A DNA stretch of 64,000 nt from Bog-756 sp963701325 (GTDB taxonomy: Bacteria; Actinomycetota; Acidimicrobiia; Acidimicrobiales; RAAP-2). The DNA lies in contig OY969604.1 in the NCBI GenBank assembly GCA_963701325.1, positions 2,666,001 to 2,730,000 of the forward strand, in the 5' to 3' direction. Made by a program: the position numbers and the translations under genes. This document shows, in pieces, positions 61,294 to 64,000 of this stretch (within the stretch, counting starts at the first letter, position 1; each line of letters begins with the position of its first letter). The notes under the pieces are model-generated. The model was given only the letters and a program-made list of their open reading frames with translations, ran no database searches and had not been told where the DNA came from.

Positions 61294-62255
61294 GTGGTCG
61301 CCCAGGGCGAACGCCGTAATCCTGGAGTTCCGGATTCCCACGATCGGCTCCCGATCCGTCTGGGGATCACCACCCCCGTGCTCACCCTCCTTCCCGGCTG
61401 GTACGCACCCTGGGAGGTCGACGGGAACATCGAAGACGTCGCGCTCGTCGCTCGGACGGCCGAATCGCTCGGGTACTTCCACCTGACCTGCAGCGAGCAC
61501 GTCGTCATCCCGACCGAGGTCGCCGCGTCGCGCGGGAGCCGCTACTGGGATCCCCTTGCCACGTTCGGATACCTGGCTGCAGTGACGTCGCGGATTCGCC
61601 TGGCAACCAGCGTGCTCGTCCTCGGGTATCACCACCCACTCGAGATCGCCAAGCGCTACGGCACGCTCGACCAGGTCGCGTCCGGACGGCTGATCCTCGG
61701 GCTGGGTGTGGGTTCGCTGCAGGAGGAGTTCGACCTGCTCGGAGTCGACTTCGCGGGGAGGGGGCGCGTGCCGACGATGCGCTGTCGGCGCTGCGGGTTT
61801 CTCTTTCGACGAACCGGCCACGTTACGACGGCCCCTTCTACGGCTACTCGGACGTGGTGCTGGACCCCTGCGCGCAGCAGTCATCGGTTCCCCTCTGGAT
61901 CGGCGGGCGGACCGCCCGATCCCTCCGGCGTGCGGTCGAGCTCGCGGACGGGTGGGTGCCCTTCTCCATCCGGGCCGACGACGTGGCCAGCATGATCGAC
62001 CTAGCCCGGACCACGTCGGCCTGGGCAGCCCGAACCGGGCCGCTCGACGTGGTGCTGCGGAACGGCCGGCCACTCGACCCGCTGAGCGATCCTGACGGGG
62101 CGAAGACACTCGTCGAGCGGCTGATCGGGGTCGGCGCGACCGGGCTGCAGCTCGGGTTCGTCCACGACTCCCGCGGGCACTACCTCGAGCAGCTCGAGGC
62201 CATGGCCCACCTGGTGCGCGAGGTGGGGGAACTGGCCGAACCGGGGTCCGGATGA
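61294..62255 (+). pseudogene. Luciferase-like (F420/FMN) oxidoreductase, frameshifted
   Basis: An LLM-class TIM barrel. The first frame reads LGITTPVLTLLPG, ESLGYFHLTCSEHV, TSRIRLATSVLVLGYHHPLEIAK and SGRLILGLGVGSLQEEF. Sense then shifts by one base in the G-rich tract near 61764 to ADDALSALR, VPLWIGGRTARSLRRAVELADGW and the C-terminal region. A missing G would give one chain of about 321 residues. GTG 61294 has AAGGAGG. It overlaps the next gene (ATGA). The cofactor may be F420 given the lineage. Confidence 0.8.
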
Positions 62256-62983
62256 ACCGGGTCAAGGCGGGGTTCTTCTCCCTTTCACACCATTCCGCGT
62301 CCGGTGACGACCGGTCCTACCTCGACTGGCACCAGCTGGACCACATGCCCGAGCAGTACCAGCTCCCCGGGCTGGTCCTCGGGCAGCGATGGGCATCGAC
62401 GCCCGCCTGCCGGGCGGCGCGGGCAGCCGCGGTCGGTGACTGGTCTCTCGTCGAACACGTCGTCTGCTACCTGATGGGTCAGCCGCTCGGCGACACCGTC
62501 GACGACTTCTTCGCGCTGGGGCGCCATCTCGCCGACCTCGGACGGTTCCCGCACTCGTTGCCGTCGCAGTACCGCGGTTGCCTCAGCCTGCTCGAGTCCT
62601 ATGCGGCCCTGCGTGTGCTGGTGTCGCCCGAGGTGATCCCCTTCCGACCCCATCAGGGGATATACCTCATCGCCGAGGAACCGTCTGGCGGACCGGACCA
62701 GGCTCGCTTTCTGCAGCGGATGCACACCGAGATCCTTCCGGAGCTGGTCTCGGTGCACGGCGTCGCGGGTGCGTGGACCTTCGCTAGCAGCGACGCGATC
62801 AGACGGCCCATGTTCACCGCGGGCGAGTACCGCATGACCGTGTGTTACCTGGACGACGAGCCGGCCGTGGTCGGCGAGCGGCTCGCGCCGGTGCTCGAGC
62901 GGGTGTGGGCCACCGCGCCGGCACGCCTCCTGTTGGCGGCGCCCTTCGAGTCCCTGATGCGCTGGGACTGGGGCCGCTTCTGA
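62252..62983 (+). CDS. Hypothetical protein with EthD-like N-terminal pattern
   Basis: A 243-residue protein coupled by ATGA to the luciferase-like gene. The start RSYLDWHQLDHMPEQYQLPGL resembles the WHxxxHxP signature of EthD-type alpha-beta barrels. A second similar half (FLQRMHTEILPELVSVHGV ... FTAGEYRMTVCYLDDEP) suggests a duplicated barrel. Probably soluble. It may act on the same compound as its partner. Confidence 0.65.
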   Translation: MNRVKAGFFSLSHHSASGDDRSYLDWHQLDHMPEQYQLPGLVLGQRWASTPACRAARAAAVGDWSLVEHVVCYLMGQPLGDTVDDFFALGRHLADLGRFPHSLPSQYRGCLSLLESYAALRVLVSPEVIPFRPHQGIYLIAEEPSGGPDQARFLQRMHTEILPELVSVHGVAGAWTFASSDAIRRPMFTAGEYRMTVCYLDDEPAVVGERLAPVLERVWATAPARLLLAAPFESLMRWDWGRF

Positions 62984-62992
62984 TCAATCGGT

Positions 62993-63006
62993 TGGTCACG
63001 TGACCA
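62993..63006. promoter_or_regulatory. Perfect 14-bp palindrome upstream of an ABC transporter gene
   Basis: TGGTCACGTGACCA is a perfect palindrome, 10 nt after the preceding stop and about 55 nt before a clear promoter. It probably binds a dimeric regulator (GntR, TetR or MarR type) controlling the transporter operon; the regulator is not in the window. Confidence 0.5.
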
Positions 63007-63059
63007 CCTGCTGACCCCCGATCTGCCGGACCCGCTTGTACGATCGACACGGGCGGTTC

Positions 63060-63088
63060 TTGACCGCTGTGGTGTTCTGTAGTATTAT
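63060..63088 (+). promoter_or_regulatory. Sigma-70-type promoter with overlapping inverted repeat
   Basis: TTGACC (63060-63065), a 17-nt spacer and TATTAT (63083-63088) form a near-consensus promoter, notable in such GC-rich DNA. ATACC-C-GGTAT (63087-63097) overlaps the -10 and could be an operator. It drives the ABC gene at 63179. Confidence 0.7.
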
Positions 63089-63178
63089 ACCCGGTATGCC
63101 ATCCCCGCCCACGGTTGTGGGCTCCGCGCCGGGAACCCGGCTCTCGCTTACGGACTTGGCGGAGGCTGAGGGCGGGCC

Positions 63179-64000
63179 GTGAGCACGACGACGCTCTCCG
63201 CCGGGATCGGACAGCAGGCCGCAGAGAGCGAATGGGCAGTCGAGACCCACGGGCTCACCAAGCGCTTCAAGGAGAACGTCGCCGTCGACGGGGTGGATCT
63301 CCGCGTCCCCCGAGGATCCGCCTTCGGCTACCTCGGCCCGAACGGGGCGGGCAAGACCACGCTCATCCGGGTGCTCCTCGGCCTCACCCACGCAGACGCC
63401 GGCACGATGTCCCTCCTCGGGTACGCGGTGCCGCGGCACCGTGATGTCGCGTTGGCCCGGGTCGGGGCCATCGTCGACGAGCCGCGGTTCCACGGTCATC
63501 TGACCGGGAGGCAGAACCTCCAGATCCTGGCCGCGGCGCGCGAGCCGGCGGCGAAGGGCCGGATCGGTCCCGCCCTCGAACGAGTCGGCATCCTCCATCG
63601 TGCCGACGATCGGGTCACCAAGTACTCCATGGGGATGCGCCAGCGTCTCGGCGTCGCCGCATGTCTCATCGGAGACCCGGAGCTCCTGATCCTCGACGAG
63701 CCGATGAACGGGCTCGATCCGGCCGGCATGCAGGACATGCGCGACATGATCCTCTCCCTGGTCGCCGAGGGTCGGACCGTAGTCCTCTCGTCACACCTGC
63801 TCGACGAGGTCGAACGCACCTGCGACGCGGTGGCGATCGTCGACCGGGGAAAGATCATCCGGCAGGGACCGATCTCAGAGCTGCTGGCGGGGACCTCGAC
63901 GGTGCTGGAGATCGAATGCTCAGAGCCCGAGAAGGCTGGTGCACTCCTCAATCGCACCACTCTCGGTGCGCGCGTGGAGGTCGGAGCGGTCGGGCTGGCG
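63179..64000 (+). CDS. ABC transporter ATP-binding protein (truncated by window end)
   Basis: 274 codons are visible and the frame is open at the edge. Walker A GPNGAGKTT, signature MGMRQRLG (in place of LSGGQ), Walker B LLILDEPMNGLD and the switch His in SSHLLDEVE are all present. The type is CcmA/YhbJ-like, usually paired with an ABC-2 permease for lipid, drug or antibiotic export. GTG 63179 has GGAGG and GAGGG upstream. A permease gene probably follows. Confidence 0.9.
   Translation, partial: MSTTTLSAGIGQQAAESEWAVETHGLTKRFKENVAVDGVDLRVPRGSAFGYLGPNGAGKTTLIRVLLGLTHADAGTMSLLGYAVPRHRDVALARVGAIVDEPRFHGHLTGRQNLQILAAAREPAAKGRIGPALERVGILHRADDRVTKYSMGMRQRLGVAACLIGDPELLILDEPMNGLDPAGMQDMRDMILSLVAEGRTVVLSSHLLDEVERTCDAVAIVDRGKIIRQGPISELLAGTSTVLEIECSEPEKAGALLNRTTLGARVEVGAVGLA

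Overview
The window comes from a high-GC actinobacterium, most likely of the class Acidimicrobiia (inferred, not proven). The reasons are the tilS-hpt-fol-pan-nad-coaX cofactor run, the clpC...radA-disA-carD-ispD-ispF-rlmB block, ergothioneine, trehalose and glucosylglycerate genes, Thr-rich secreted proteins, many GTG starts and very frequent 4-nt stop/start overlaps (ATGA, GTGA). It looks chromosomal. I saw no phage, IS element, CRISPR array or rRNA; one tRNA is present.

Layout. 1-11 kb is one long plus-strand cofactor operon: a zincin-like metallopeptidase, tilS, hpt, folE, folP, an inactive-looking phosphatase-fold protein, folB, folK, a DUF2520 oxidoreductase, panC, nadB, nadC and coaX. 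It feeds folate, NAD and CoA. 11-15 kb has a TetR regulator, a DinB protein, two related secreted proteins and a polyprenyl diphosphate synthase. 15-26 kb holds clpC, a secreted six-repeat protein, and radA, disA, carD, ispD, ispF and rlmB. 26-35 kb covers ergothioneine (egtD, egtB), tRNA-Thr, a LytR_C protein, the convergent trehalose genes otsB and otsA (otsA is frameshifted), a self-regulated TetR plus MFS exporter operon, and glucosyl-3-phosphoglycerate synthase.

34.7-36.5 kb is the most striking spot. A promoter fires straight into a SAM-I riboswitch. The 3' end of the riboswitch overlaps the ribosome binding site of a threonine-synthase-family gene, which overlaps by 4 nt a ubiquitin-like sulfur carrier ending in Gly-Gly. 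This suggests a methionine/homocysteine role, perhaps protein-thiocarboxylate sulfuration of O-phosphohomoserine.

36.5-47.4 kb is an accessory lipid and xenobiotic region: P450 with TetR and operator, an EthD-like protein, a methyltransferase, a hexapeptide acyltransferase, a patatin, a PD-(D/E)XK nuclease with an unknown partner, an acyl-CoA synthetase and an SDR. 47.5-59.6 kb is a terminal-oxidase island: an SCO fusion, a lipoprotein, two CtaG-like proteins, a CuA-like cupredoxin, coxB, ctaD, ctaE, a 54-aa membrane protein, a second SCO and a TlpA thioredoxin. The subunit I keeps all metal ligands but lacks the usual D- and K-channel residues. 59.6-64 kb has a phytoene-desaturase-like oxidoreductase, a frameshifted luciferase-like oxidoreductase with a partner, and a truncated ABC ATPase.

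Four genes (otsA, coxB, the 41.9-42.5 kb gene and the luciferase-like gene) carry single-nucleotide frame breaks. These may be assembly errors or real lesions, and this cannot be settled from the sequence alone.
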